This document shows, in pieces, positions 1-8,597 of a DNA stretch of 54,959 nt (position 1 is the stretch's first letter; every line of letters begins with the position of its first letter). The DNA is from an uncultured Marinobacter sp. (GTDB taxonomy: Bacteria > Pseudomonadota > Gammaproteobacteria > Pseudomonadales > Oleiphilaceae), in the NCBI GenBank assembly GCA_913057975.1, contig CAJXOQ010000005.1, positions 1 through 54,959 on the forward strand, given 5' to 3'. The position numbers were made by a program, and so were the translations under genes. Under the pieces are notes generated by a model. The model was not told the origin of the DNA. It was given only the letters and a program-made list of their open reading frames with translations, and searched no databases.

Positions 1-567
1 GGAATCCTTTCCGGGCGCGGCAATATCGTCGAACTCGACACGGCTTTGTTCGCCGAGGGTCAGTGTTGCAGACTGCTCGCTGGCTGTACCGCTGACAGTC
101 AGGTTTATCCGGCCTTCACCTATGGTCCAGCCAGCAAGGCCCCGTTCAGCCACGCGCCCTTCGATCTTCATGGCGCTGGTGGTGAGTTGCCGTTTATCGG
201 GTTCCAGGGGACTTGAGATTGTCAGATCGCCCTCGGCATGGACACCTTGCGGCAGAGCCAGTGCCAGTTGATCGATCACAATGGCCTCGGGCATGGGGCC
301 ATACCAGTGCCAGCGCCAGGCCAGCGACAGTTGCTTCCCCACCATGTGATAGCGCTGCCCTTCCCGGCTCAGGGTCGCAGACAATCGGTCCAGCCGCAGG
401 CCCGCCAGCGAGACGTCACCCCAGCGCCATTCAAGGTCGCTGATGCCATTTGCCTTCCGCCAGGTCTCCCACGCCGCAAGGGTGTACAGGCCACCCGCCA
501 TCGACAACATCACAATCAGGCTCAGAAGCATTAGCAGGCATCGGCGTAACGTCATGAAAACAGCCAT
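1..567 (-). CDS. YdbH/AsmA-like envelope protein, N-terminal part (cut by window edge)
   Basis: The minus strand is open from an ATG at 567 to base 1 without a stop (189 codons), so this is the N-terminal part of a longer protein. It starts with a short basic stretch and one hydrophobic segment (about residues 9-32), then turns into a soluble region rich in alternating polar and hydrophobic residues that looks like beta-repeat structure (for example LAGLRLDRLSATLSREG). That layout resembles the AsmA-like/YdbH group of inner-membrane-anchored proteins implicated in phospholipid transport to the outer membrane; this is inferred from layout and remembered relatives, and the diagnostic C-terminal domain lies outside the window. 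The gene begins 7 bases after the GNAT-nitrilase stop, so the two are probably co-transcribed. No good ribosome binding site is visible; an ATG at 555 is an alternative start. Confidence 0.6.
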   Translation of the reverse strand, partial: MAVFMTLRRCLLMLLSLIVMLSMAGGLYTLAAWETWRKANGISDLEWRWGDVSLAGLRLDRLSATLSREGQRYHMVGKQLSLAWRWHWYGPMPEAIVIDQLALALPQGVHAEGDLTISSPLEPDKRQLTTSAMKIEGRVAERGLAGWTIGEGRINLTVSGTASEQSATLTLGEQSRVEFDDIAAPGKDS

Positions 568-574
568 CAATGGG

Positions 575-2143
575 TCAGTGTCCGCGCCAGTTCACCGTGT
601 ACAGGTCGTGGCGACGATCCTTGAGGTTCTTCACGGTACCGCTGTTGCGGGCGGTAAGCAGTGTTTCCGGCCGTAGATCGGCAAAGGCGACGGTCTCCAC
701 ATTCGGCGTGGTATCCGCGGCGATGCCATCACGGGCGAACGGAAAATCACAGGGTGTCAGGATGCAACTCTGGCCGTACTGCAACTCCATGTTGGGCACT
801 TTGGGCAGGTTGCCGACATTGCCGGACATGATCACGAACAGCTGGTTTTCCACCGCACGGGCCTGGCAGCAATACCGTACCCTCAGATAACTCTGGCGCT
901 CATCGGTACAGAAAGGCACGAACAGGATCTGGATGCCCTGGTCCACCAGATGACGCGTCAGCTCGGGAAACTCCGCGTCGTAGCAAACCAGGACACCAAT
1001 GGGCCCGCAATCGGTTTCAATGGCAGTGACACGGTTGCCACCGGTGATGTTCCACCAATAGGCTTCGTTCGGCGTCGGATGAATCTTGGGCTGCGAGAAC
1101 ACTTGCCCGTCTCTCAGGAACACGTAGGCAACATTGCGAACCCGGCCGTCCTCTTCCTTGACCGGCGTGGAGCCACCGATAATGTTGATGTTGTGCCTCA
1201 GGGCCAGATCGCGCATCAGGTTGCGGAAGGGTTCGGCGTATTCCGTCACCGCTTCGATGGCTTCCGCCGGGGTCCCTTCACGGCTTTCAATGGACAGCAA
1301 TTGCAGCGTGAACAACTCCGGGAACACCACGAAATCACCTTTGTAGGTGGACACCACATCCACAAAGTACCGGACGATGTCGCTGAATTCTTCAAACGAT
1401 GCCACCCGGCGCTGCTGGTACTGGACCGTGCCGATCCGAACGGTGTCGGGCATTCGCCGGCCGTATCGCTTGCGCTTGCCGTTGTCGCCGTTGCGGGCCA
1501 CCTTGGGATTCCTCCAGGTCAGGTGAATACCGTAACCCAGGGAAGCGTGGTCAGCATCCAGGTAGTGCGGAATAATGCCGTGGATTTCAAAACCGTTGTG
1601 TAATTGGAACGACAGTACCGGGTCCCGCTGCTTTTTCGATTTCACCGCCTCCACGTACTCTTCCACCGATTCAAACTTCTTCAGGCGCCTGGCCAGCGTC
1701 GGTAACCTGCCCGCGAACACAACGCCCTGCAACTCCAGCGCCTGGCAGAGCGTTTTTCGTTCGTTGTACAGGCGCTCACCAATGCGGTAGCCACGGCAGT
1801 CGGGGTCTACACAAACCTCCATGCCGTACAGCCACTCCCCTTCCGGGTCGTGGCGCGAGGCATAACCATTACCAGTAATTTCTGTCCAGTCATGGGGCGC
1901 CAATGCAACGTCTTCACCAATACGAAACGTGGCGCAATACCCCACCACACGGTCACCCAGCATGGCGACAAACTGGCCCTCAGGAAAGGTGTTGATCTGC
2001 CCTGTCAGGGGGCCAGCTGTGTAGCCATACATCCCTGTGCCCGAGTACACTCGGCGGCTCAGGGCGATGATTCCCGGTATATCACCAAGGGTGGCGCTTC
2101 TTACGTACAGGCGCTGTGTCTTGTCTGAAAAGGGAGGACTCAT
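575..2143 (-). CDS. GNAT acetyltransferase-carbon-nitrogen hydrolase fusion
   Basis: A 522-residue two-domain protein. Residues 1-200 are a GNAT-type N-acetyltransferase domain; the acetyl-CoA loop resembles VDPDCRGYRIGERLY. Residues 235-520 are a nitrilase-superfamily domain with the full catalytic triad: Glu276 in FPELFTL, Lys353 in QPKIHPTPNEAYWW and Cys387 in VCYDAEFPE. Nitrilase-fold enzymes cleave amides or nitriles; the substrate of this fusion class is unknown to me. I chose the ATG at 2143 because GAGG lies 6 bases upstream; the open frame continues 30 codons further but has no ribosome site there and would run into the divergent promoter region. The next gene starts 7 bases downstream. 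The 159-base gap to the divergent NlpC/P60 gene must hold both promoters. Confidence 0.9.
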   Translation of the reverse strand: MSPPFSDKTQRLYVRSATLGDIPGIIALSRRVYSGTGMYGYTAGPLTGQINTFPEGQFVAMLGDRVVGYCATFRIGEDVALAPHDWTEITGNGYASRHDPEGEWLYGMEVCVDPDCRGYRIGERLYNERKTLCQALELQGVVFAGRLPTLARRLKKFESVEEYVEAVKSKKQRDPVLSFQLHNGFEIHGIIPHYLDADHASLGYGIHLTWRNPKVARNGDNGKRKRYGRRMPDTVRIGTVQYQQRRVASFEEFSDIVRYFVDVVSTYKGDFVVFPELFTLQLLSIESREGTPAEAIEAVTEYAEPFRNLMRDLALRHNINIIGGSTPVKEEDGRVRNVAYVFLRDGQVFSQPKIHPTPNEAYWWNITGGNRVTAIETDCGPIGVLVCYDAEFPELTRHLVDQGIQILFVPFCTDERQSYLRVRYCCQARAVENQLFVIMSGNVGNLPKVPNMELQYGQSCILTPCDFPFARDGIAADTTPNVETVAFADLRPETLLTARNSGTVKNLKDRRHDLYTVNWRGH

Positions 2144-2302
2144 AGAAACCTCGGAAGCTGGAAGCCTAAAGTCATAGTTCGCGAAATGTCCTTGAGCCGT
2201 CAAGTGGCCTCTGCAGAAAACAAATCGAAGCAAACTTTAACCTGACAAACCGGCGCCAGGCCTTTTAGAGTAGGCCCATGTAAAACGATTAGAGGCTTTC
2301 CC

Positions 2303-2806
2303 ATGAATCGGCGCCCAGTGCTTCCGATGCTCGCAATCCTGATGGCCGTCGGCCTCGCAGGCTGCGCCAGTAACCAGAACCTGCCTCCAACGAATGGCAC
2401 CACCTGGCAGCCCTCTAACAGCGCCACACCCGAGGATGCGGCGACAGCAGATCGGTTATGGCAGGTATTCGAGCGTTACGAAGGCACGCCCTATCGCTAC
2501 GGCGGCACCTCAGCCAATGGCTTCGATTGCTCTGGCTTCATCGCCACTGCCTTCGATGAAGCCCTCGGCCGTCAGTTACCCCGTACAACCTCACAGATGC
2601 TGGCATCCGGTGACGTGGTTGGGCGTGACCAACTGCGTGCTGGCGACCTGGTGTTTTTCCGTATCAAAGGCAAGGACCAGCATGCTGGCATCTACATGGG
2701 TGGTGACAGCTTCATTCATTCCTCGACCTCCATCGGCGTTACCCGCTCGTCCCTCAACGGATACTACTGGCGGGATCGTTTCAGCCAGGCTAGACGGTTT
2801 GACTAG
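2303..2806 (+). CDS. NlpC/P60 family lipoprotein (cell-wall endopeptidase)
   Basis: A 167-residue lipoprotein with a signal peptide ending in the lipobox VGLAGC (lipidated Cys21), followed by a flexible linker and an NlpC/P60 domain from about residue 50. The papain-like catalytic residues are visible: Cys76 in FDCSGF, His127 in QHAGIYMG and a third polar residue, His139, in FIHSS. Size and layout match E. coli MepS (Spr) and NlpC, which cleave D-Ala-meso-DAP cross-links in peptidoglycan and so permit wall growth; the exact bond cut here is inferred. An AGAGG ribosome site precedes the ATG. Its stop shares the palindrome CTAG with the stop of the convergent exchanger gene, so the two reading frames overlap by 4 bases and there is no room for a terminator between them. 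Confidence 0.9.
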   Translation: MNRRPVLPMLAILMAVGLAGCASNQNLPPTNGTTWQPSNSATPEDAATADRLWQVFERYEGTPYRYGGTSANGFDCSGFIATAFDEALGRQLPRTTSQMLASGDVVGRDQLRAGDLVFFRIKGKDQHAGIYMGGDSFIHSSTSIGVTRSSLNGYYWRDRFSQARRFD

Positions 2807-3840
2807 CCCGCCAGTAGCAACACCACGCCCAGCAGATAGAGAACCATGATAACCACGCTTTCTGTACCAATCTGACCGATACCGTGACGCTCACGGCGGA
2901 TTAATCCCATCATCAGCACGCCGGACATCAAGAGGGTGAGCGCCGCCCAGAATACGGAATCCTCCGGCATGGCATGATAGATCGACCCGTCCCGGTAGGC
3001 GATATCGGAGGCTGCAGTAAACAGCGTGTCGAACGCGTTGCCGCCAATGATACCGCTTACGGCCAAGGTCAGCGCGCCTCGGCGAACCGCTGCTATGGAC
3101 GTCACCAGCTCGGGTATTGACGTACTGATCGCCGTCAACATCACGCCAACAATCGTCTGGCTCAGGTTAGCCCTGTCTGCAATCACCGTTGCAGCCGGCT
3201 CCAGCATCCAGCCTGCAATTCCGAGCACCAGCATCAGCGCCAGAAATTCAATCCAAAGCCGTAGCAGCGGCGGCATGGCTGTTACGTCGTCAGGCTCGTC
3301 TTCCCGCGTGTCCCTGGTTATTGAAGGCCGCCACATGGGCGATTCCGATGCGTCCCTCACCAGGTAAATTCCGAAAATGTAGGCACCCAGCAGAACCGGC
3401 GTGACCGGATGAACACCGAAGAACGTCACGTCCGGCAGGTGGGGAGCGAACAGGATCAACGCCAGCAGGCAGATCAGCAAGCCGTTCTGCATCATGTTCG
3501 GCACCGACGCAGCCGCATGCTCGAGATTGGCGCGACGATAAACCATGTCCGCCACCGCAAGGAAAAACGTCTGGACAGCAATGCCACCCAAAGCGTTGCT
3601 CACGGCCAGTTCCGCGTTGCCGTGCCACGCTGCAGTCACCGACAGCACCGACCCACCCAGGGATGTCGACGCCCCCAAAAGCACCGCACCCGCAGCGGCC
3701 TCTCCTATTCCTGTGCGGTCAGCGAGTTGGTCCACAACCCGTGTGATACGCGTACCGGCCAGCGCAATAATGGCGGCACACACGAAAAACACGAGACTAC
3801 CCTGAAGAAGGGTCCAGCTTCCGGGAGACGATAGCTCCAC
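2803..3840 (-). CDS. Sodium/calcium exchanger family membrane protein
   Basis: A 345-residue integral membrane protein with about ten hydrophobic segments in two halves, typical of the calcium/cation antiporter family. The second alpha repeat is intact, with TSIPELVTS around residues 240-248 (Glu244) followed by GGNAFDTLF. The first repeat, at residues 56-68, reads GASTSLGGSVLSV: Gly-Gly replaces the expected Pro-Glu, so the acidic ion ligand of repeat one is missing (Gly63). A charged loop (REDEPDD) separates the halves. I chose a GTG start at 3840 because GGAG lies 8 bases upstream; upstream extension would overlap the DUF2784 gene. Transport of calcium or another cation is a family inference; the missing acidic residue makes the ion and mechanism uncertain. 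Confidence 0.85.
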   Translation of the reverse strand: MELSSPGSWTLLQGSLVFFVCAAIIALAGTRITRVVDQLADRTGIGEAAAGAVLLGASTSLGGSVLSVTAAWHGNAELAVSNALGGIAVQTFFLAVADMVYRRANLEHAAASVPNMMQNGLLICLLALILFAPHLPDVTFFGVHPVTPVLLGAYIFGIYLVRDASESPMWRPSITRDTREDEPDDVTAMPPLLRLWIEFLALMLVLGIAGWMLEPAATVIADRANLSQTIVGVMLTAISTSIPELVTSIAAVRRGALTLAVSGIIGGNAFDTLFTAASDIAYRDGSIYHAMPEDSVFWAALTLLMSGVLMMGLIRRERHGIGQIGTESVVIMVLYLLGVVLLLAG

Positions 3841-3875
3841 GTTAAAAATCTCCTTGGAAAAAGAGAGAATGGCGC

Positions 3876-4271
3876 CTATCTGCGCGAGCGAGGCGGAAAC
3901 CACCACCAGGTAGCGACGACCAGAAGCCCAAATACCGTATAGGCGGCAATGAACACCCAGGCAGGCGCATCGTAATAGAGAATCTGCTGCAGCCAATGCT
4001 CGATAAAGCTGCCGGTGTAGCCATCAACACCCGCCTTTGACCGTAGCCATATTTCCAGCGTGGTCAACGGGCAGACAATACCAAGCCAGGCCTCTGCAAC
4101 CACGATGGCAATCGCGCCCAGATGGGCCAGCCGGAACCACAAGTTGTTCACCCAACGCCAACCCAGGCCGTTGCCCGCCAGCACCAGAACCAACCCGAAC
4201 AGAACGAAGGCCACCACCAGCAGATGAATGGTCAGGACGGTATCGGCGAGAATCTGATAAACGTTGCCCAT
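3876..4271 (-). CDS. DUF2784 family membrane protein
   Basis: A 131-residue protein with four predicted membrane helices (about residues 10-33, 48-67, 90-112 and 108-125) and a conserved central segment with ITLxH-like and VCPLTTLE motifs, as in DUF2784 proteins. The family has no known biochemical function. It lies 35 bases upstream of the exchanger gene on the same strand and is probably co-transcribed with it. The ATG at 4271 is the only sensible start. Upstream is a 176-base gap to the divergent diguanylate cyclase, which should contain promoters for both directions. Confidence 0.85.
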   Translation of the reverse strand: MGNVYQILADTVLTIHLLVVAFVLFGLVLVLAGNGLGWRWVNNLWFRLAHLGAIAIVVAEAWLGIVCPLTTLEIWLRSKAGVDGYTGSFIEHWLQQILYYDAPAWVFIAAYTVFGLLVVATWWWFPPRSRR

Positions 4272-4447
4272 GACGACTGTCTACTCTAACAAATTGCCAG
4301 ATTCCTATGATCCCGCCAGATAACATCGGTTGGCAAACGTGGACTCGCGCACGGAATGCACGATAATATCTGTAGCAAATACCTACAATCTTCTGTGGTT
4401 ATGTCGGCGCCTCAAGCGCGCCCGTGATAAACGGAATTACAAACGCT

Positions 4448-5566
4448 ATGGACCCAGCACCCGGAAATCATCTCCAAGCCGTCAAAATAGAACTTAACCG
4501 CCTTGAGACCTACCGGCGGCGTACCTATCTTGGCGTACTGGCCCTGACCGTGGCTATCATGATGCTCAGTTGGGCCTTCCGGGAACAGAGCGATCCGTTC
4601 ATTACCATCGCCTACCCTGTTTTTTCCATCATTCTCACCATTCTTGGCTTCGCATTCTGGCACCGATCCTTGCAGCTCAAAACCATGGAAATCACCCTCG
4701 TCGCTGTAGTCGGGACAATGATTCTCAGCCGCCTCGCATGGCATTTTGCGGTTGGCGACCCGCTCGGCGAACACCTTCTTTTGCTCACGGGCGGGCACTA
4801 CTGGGCAGTGGGTATCATGATCGTTGGCGGTTTTATTGCGCTTGGTTTTCGGGGCGGCATGGTGACAGGTGTCGCGACCTTGCTGTTTTCGGGCGCGCTG
4901 GCCACCCAGGAAGTCTCTCAATGCTTCCTGGCAGCAGGCGATCACTGTCAAAACTGGGTATACCTGCTGCGCATCCATCTGTTCCTCACCGTTCTGTTGG
5001 TGCTTACCAGCGCCGGAACGCTGCTGCGTGAACGCTCCTGGAGTGCCTTTGCGCGAGCTGAAACCCTGCACCATTGGGCGAACACAGACCCGCTATGCGG
5101 CCTGGCAAACCGCCGGGGTGCTGACCGTTTCCTGTCTGCCGAAGCCGCCCAGGCAGACCGATACCAGCGCCCTCTGACCATCATTCTGATTGATATTGAC
5201 GAATTCAAGAGCATCAACGATGACTACGGCCACGAAATCGGTGATGCGGTGATTCGCGGGTTTGCAGACATCCTTTCCAAAACCGTTCGTGAAGTGGACC
5301 TCGCCGCACGCTGGGGCGGAGACGAATTCCTCGTCGCTACACCGGGCGTGGACCTTCGCAGCGCCCGCCATGCTGCACAGCGCTGCCGCCGCGCCATTGA
5401 AAGGGCACCCATCGCGGGTGTCTCCGTGACCGCAACCGTCGGTATTGCCGAGTACCTGCCTGGGCAGGGCATCGAGGATGCCATCAGCCGGGCCGACGCC
5501 ATGCTATACCGCGCCAAGGCCGCTGGCCGAAACCGGGTGATTACGGAAGCCTGCGAACTGATCTGA
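4448..5566 (+). CDS. Membrane-bound diguanylate cyclase (GGDEF)
   Basis: A 372-residue protein with an N-terminal membrane sensor of about six helices (residues 25-195) and a C-terminal GGDEF domain (residues 205-370). The active-site loop RWGGDEF is intact at residues 288-294, and the autoinhibitory I-site RxxD (REVD) sits exactly five residues before it, so the enzyme should make cyclic di-GMP from GTP and be subject to product inhibition. There is no EAL domain. The membrane region contains no PAS, CHASE or MASE motif that I recognise, so the signal is unknown. I prefer the ATG at 4448; a GTG at 4424 in frame would add eight residues, and neither has a strong ribosome site. The gene ends 5 bases from the convergent binding-protein gene. 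Confidence 0.9.
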   Translation: MDPAPGNHLQAVKIELNRLETYRRRTYLGVLALTVAIMMLSWAFREQSDPFITIAYPVFSIILTILGFAFWHRSLQLKTMEITLVAVVGTMILSRLAWHFAVGDPLGEHLLLLTGGHYWAVGIMIVGGFIALGFRGGMVTGVATLLFSGALATQEVSQCFLAAGDHCQNWVYLLRIHLFLTVLLVLTSAGTLLRERSWSAFARAETLHHWANTDPLCGLANRRGADRFLSAEAAQADRYQRPLTIILIDIDEFKSINDDYGHEIGDAVIRGFADILSKTVREVDLAARWGGDEFLVATPGVDLRSARHAAQRCRRAIERAPIAGVSVTATVGIAEYLPGQGIEDAISRADAMLYRAKAAGRNRVITEACELI

Positions 5567-5571
5567 ACGCC

Positions 5572-6684
5572 CTACTGGCGCTCCAGCCACTCCAGAAACC
5601 ATTGCTCCCGCAGATCAACGGTCTGCGAATACCAATGGTGGTCACGGATTACAGCATTGTCCAAATGAGAGGGAGCGGTCGGCATGTAGGGCCGCATGGG
5701 CACCCCTGCATCAGTGTGCAACCCAACCCTCTGCTGGGCCGACTTGCGTGTTGGCCCATAGCTGATCAGGTTGGCCTGGGCGGCCATGTTTTCTGCCCGG
5801 GTTGCAAAGGCGATAAAATCCGCTGCCTGGTCTGACTGATCGGTGCCACGGGGAATCGCCCAACTGTTAAAGCCAATCAACTGTCCGTCCCATATAACCG
5901 AGATCGGGGCACCTTCCATCGCCCTCGCATGGAAGAATCGACCATTGTAGCCCGTAGCCATGGCAGCCTCGCCACTGGTCAGCAGTTCCACTGATTCGTC
6001 GCCACGGGTCCACCAGATGATGGCCTCGCGGATGTCATCCAGCCGCTGGGACGCCAACTCAAGCCCGCGCCGGGTACTGAGCAGATCGTAAAGCTGCTCT
6101 CTCGGCACCGAAAGTGACAGCAGCGCCCATTCGAAGAGCCCAACCGGCGATTTTCTGAGCGCCCGCTTTCCTGGAAAATCCTCCAGATTGAAAAAATCCT
6201 CCACGCTGTCTGGCTTTACCCCCGGGAACGCCCGGTTGTCGAAGGCAATAACGGTTGAGAACACAATCTGGGTGATAAAACACCGGTGAATGGCGTCGTC
6301 CATGAAGTCATCCACGGCCGGCGTACCATCGGGGGCCGGTACCAGAATGTCCGGTTCAACGATATCCAGCAGGCCTTCCTCACAGGCGGCGCTGGCGTCG
6401 GACTGTATCATGTCAATCACATCCCACTCGGCATCACCATCGGCAAGATGCTCCCGCAAGGCCTTCACTCCGCCGTCGTAATGCACAGTCTCAATCTCGA
6501 CACCGGTTGCCGCCGTATATGGCTCAAAATAGGCCCTTCGCTGACTCTCCTCGTAGGCACCACCCCAAGTGACGACAGTGAGCACCTCGCGCTCCTCATC
6601 CCCGCCTTGCGCCTGCAGAGCCGCCGGAATGACCAACAGGCCGATCATCAGCAAACGAAGTCCCGGTAAGCTAAGCCGCTTCAT
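5572..6684 (-). CDS. PotD-like periplasmic solute-binding protein
   Basis: A 370-residue secreted protein with a signal peptide (KRLSLPG core, cleavage near AALQAQG) and the fold features of the spermidine/putrescine-type binding proteins: an early VVTWGGAYEES motif, the hinge segment LVGLFEWAL-like region near residue 180, and a GFNSWAIPRGT motif. Such proteins deliver a ligand to an ABC permease, but no permease or ATPase lies next to it. Instead the ATG at 6684 lies inside the end of the ClC gene (14-base overlap), with GAGGAAG as ribosome site, so translation is coupled to the ClC protein. The ligand cannot be read from the sequence; polyamines, other cationic amines or small acids are all possible. 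It may have no transporter and act as a sensor partner. Confidence 0.85.
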   Translation of the reverse strand: MKRLSLPGLRLLMIGLLVIPAALQAQGGDEEREVLTVVTWGGAYEESQRRAYFEPYTAATGVEIETVHYDGGVKALREHLADGDAEWDVIDMIQSDASAACEEGLLDIVEPDILVPAPDGTPAVDDFMDDAIHRCFITQIVFSTVIAFDNRAFPGVKPDSVEDFFNLEDFPGKRALRKSPVGLFEWALLSLSVPREQLYDLLSTRRGLELASQRLDDIREAIIWWTRGDESVELLTSGEAAMATGYNGRFFHARAMEGAPISVIWDGQLIGFNSWAIPRGTDQSDQAADFIAFATRAENMAAQANLISYGPTRKSAQQRVGLHTDAGVPMRPYMPTAPSHLDNAVIRDHHWYSQTVDLREQWFLEWLERQ

Positions 6685-8401
6685 TTTCTTCCTCACGCAG
6701 GTCATGCACGATTTCAAGATACGCCCTAATGACCGCCTCTTCCGGAACCACACCTATCAATCGGCCATCCCGGTCCACCAACGGTACAGCTTCGCCGAGG
6801 AAACCCCGCAACATGTCCATGGATTGCCATACCGTAGTGTCGTGATCAAAGAGGGTGAAAGACCTGATCGCCACGTCAGACACCGGCGTATCGGCGGCGC
6901 AGTTAACCATGCCCTGCAGCCTGAGCACACCCAGCAGTTTGCCCTCCGGCGTCAGGACCATGGCCTCGGAACGGTGGTCCTCCACCAGGCGCTGACGAAC
7001 ATCTCCCACGGTGTCGTGGGCGTTGGCCGTAGTCACGGCCCTGGAAAGATAATCACTGATCCTGTGAGTCTCCAGTATCGCCTTGTCGCGCCCCAGAGAC
7101 AGGTCAAAGCCACGGGCACGCAACTGCAGATCGAACAGCGAACGCCCGATCACGCGATAGGAAATCAGGTTGGCAAACACCACAGACACCATGGCGGCTA
7201 TCGTCAGGTCGTAACTGCGGGTCAGTTCGAACACGATCAGAATGGTGGTCAACGGCGCCCCGATAACGGAACTGGCCAGTGCCATCATGCCGCAAATGGC
7301 ATACACCACCAGGCCTGAGTGGGGCACTGGTACCACATAAGGCAACACCAGACCGAAAAAGGCTCCGAAGAGAATTCCGATCAACAGGGCCGGACTGAAA
7401 ACCCCACCTACGAAGCCAAATCCCACGCACAATGCCGTCAACCCAAGCTTGGCGATGATGATCAACGCCAGCTCACCAATACCGAATGCACCTTCGATGG
7501 TGGCAAAGCGCAGGGTTTCCTGCCCAATCCCCAGCACCTCCGGTATCCACAGGGCTACCAGCCCCACCGTCAAGCCTGCGGCGGCCGGCCGTGCCCACGC
7601 TACACCAATCCAGCGACGTGCGGCGTTGGTACTGAGCCGAAGCAGCACCATGAACACCCAGGCCAGACCTGCACATAGGACACCTTCGAGGGCGAAAAAC
7701 ACGAACTCGTAGCTATGCGCCACGCGATCGAAATTCACCAGGAAAAGCGCGGGGCGGTCAAAGATCACATTGGCGATGATATAGCCAGTCGCCGCGGCCA
7801 CCGTAACCGGTGCGAACGCACGCAAAGAATAGTGGCGCAGGATCACTTCGTGGGCAAACACCAGCCCCGCAATGGGGGCATTGAACGCTGTGGAAATGGC
7901 CGCTGCCACACCACAGGCAATCGCAATGGAACGCTGATGGCGCAGGTTAAGCCGCAGACGCCCCACCAGATTCCCGAACATCGCGCCCAGATACACCAAC
8001 GGGCCATACTGCCCAACCGAGGCACCACTACCCAGAGAAACCAGCGCCGCGAAGGTTGATGCCACACCACTCCTGAAGCCGGGAGCCGGCCTGGTGGTCT
8101 GCGCCGCCAGGATCGCATCCGGCGGGGCCAGGCCACGTTTTTCCTGAACCAGGAAGTGCACAACCAGGCCGACGATCAGGCCACCAATAGTGGGTACGAG
8201 AATCGTCGCCGTCGCTACCAGCCCCGGCTGGTCCTCCGCGAGTATGCGGGCGTAAGGAGACATTAGCAGCCGGTCGTTGAGATAGTGCACCGCATCCACA
8301 AATCCGATCGCTGCCAGCGAAGCAGCACTTCCTACGGCGATGGCCACCACTGTCACCATGCCAATCTGATACACGATCTGCTGAACGCCGCGCCTGTCCA
8401 T
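6671..8401 (-). CDS. ClC-family chloride channel/transporter with CBS domains, Tyr at gate
   Basis: A 576-residue protein with a ClC membrane core (about residues 10-430) and two C-terminal CBS domains (about 445-565). The third anion-site motif GGVFSPALLIG (332-341) is intact. The motif that normally reads GREGP reads GQYGP at 130-134, so the external gating glutamate is replaced by Tyr132. The region where GSGIP is expected reads GLAPP at 90-94. In known ClC proteins the gating Glu is needed for chloride/proton exchange and voltage gating, and its loss gives passive chloride conduction; that this protein is a channel is therefore inference. The CBS pair probably binds adenine nucleotides. 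The periplasmic-binding-protein gene overlaps its 3' end by 14 bases. Confidence 0.9.
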   Translation of the reverse strand: MDRRGVQQIVYQIGMVTVVAIAVGSAASLAAIGFVDAVHYLNDRLLMSPYARILAEDQPGLVATATILVPTIGGLIVGLVVHFLVQEKRGLAPPDAILAAQTTRPAPGFRSGVASTFAALVSLGSGASVGQYGPLVYLGAMFGNLVGRLRLNLRHQRSIAIACGVAAAISTAFNAPIAGLVFAHEVILRHYSLRAFAPVTVAAATGYIIANVIFDRPALFLVNFDRVAHSYEFVFFALEGVLCAGLAWVFMVLLRLSTNAARRWIGVAWARPAAAGLTVGLVALWIPEVLGIGQETLRFATIEGAFGIGELALIIIAKLGLTALCVGFGFVGGVFSPALLIGILFGAFFGLVLPYVVPVPHSGLVVYAICGMMALASSVIGAPLTTILIVFELTRSYDLTIAAMVSVVFANLISYRVIGRSLFDLQLRARGFDLSLGRDKAILETHRISDYLSRAVTTANAHDTVGDVRQRLVEDHRSEAMVLTPEGKLLGVLRLQGMVNCAADTPVSDVAIRSFTLFDHDTTVWQSMDMLRGFLGEAVPLVDRDGRLIGVVPEEAVIRAYLEIVHDLREEENEAA

Positions 8402-8597
8402 ACTGCAAGTAAAGTCCCGATTGCCACGGGACTCAACTGCTCACATTGAAAACCGGTCAGGCGCAAACGTTACGCGAACATCCCTGCCGTTTTTGGACGA
8501 CTTGGTGTCGTATTGGATTTACCACCCATGACCAATCCGGGCCACATTGAATCAAGGCCGCACACGCGGCTGACATTGTGGGTAAAGGGGGATCGAG
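8402..8597. promoter_or_regulatory. Divergent promoter region with repeated CACATTG elements
   Basis: This 196-base gap separates the ClC gene (minus) from the FAD-GcvT gene (plus). It holds TCACATTGAA at 8441 and the near-copy CCACATTGAA at 8542, 101 bases apart and in the same orientation, plus a small inverted repeat ACGAC-TTGGT-GTCGT at 8497-8511. The same octamer occurs upstream of the regulator at 12781, and seven of its eight bases upstream of the DmdA-like gene. AraC-family regulators often bind direct repeats, so these are candidate sites for the GlxA-type regulator. No convincing -35/-10 pair was found. Ribosome site AAGGGGGATCGAG precedes the ATG at 8598. Confidence 0.35.

Noticed and set aside
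2200..2427. Minus-strand 75-codon frame over the start of the NlpC/P60 gene
   Set aside because: It has no ribosome site and crosses the signal peptide and promoter of a clear plus-strand gene.
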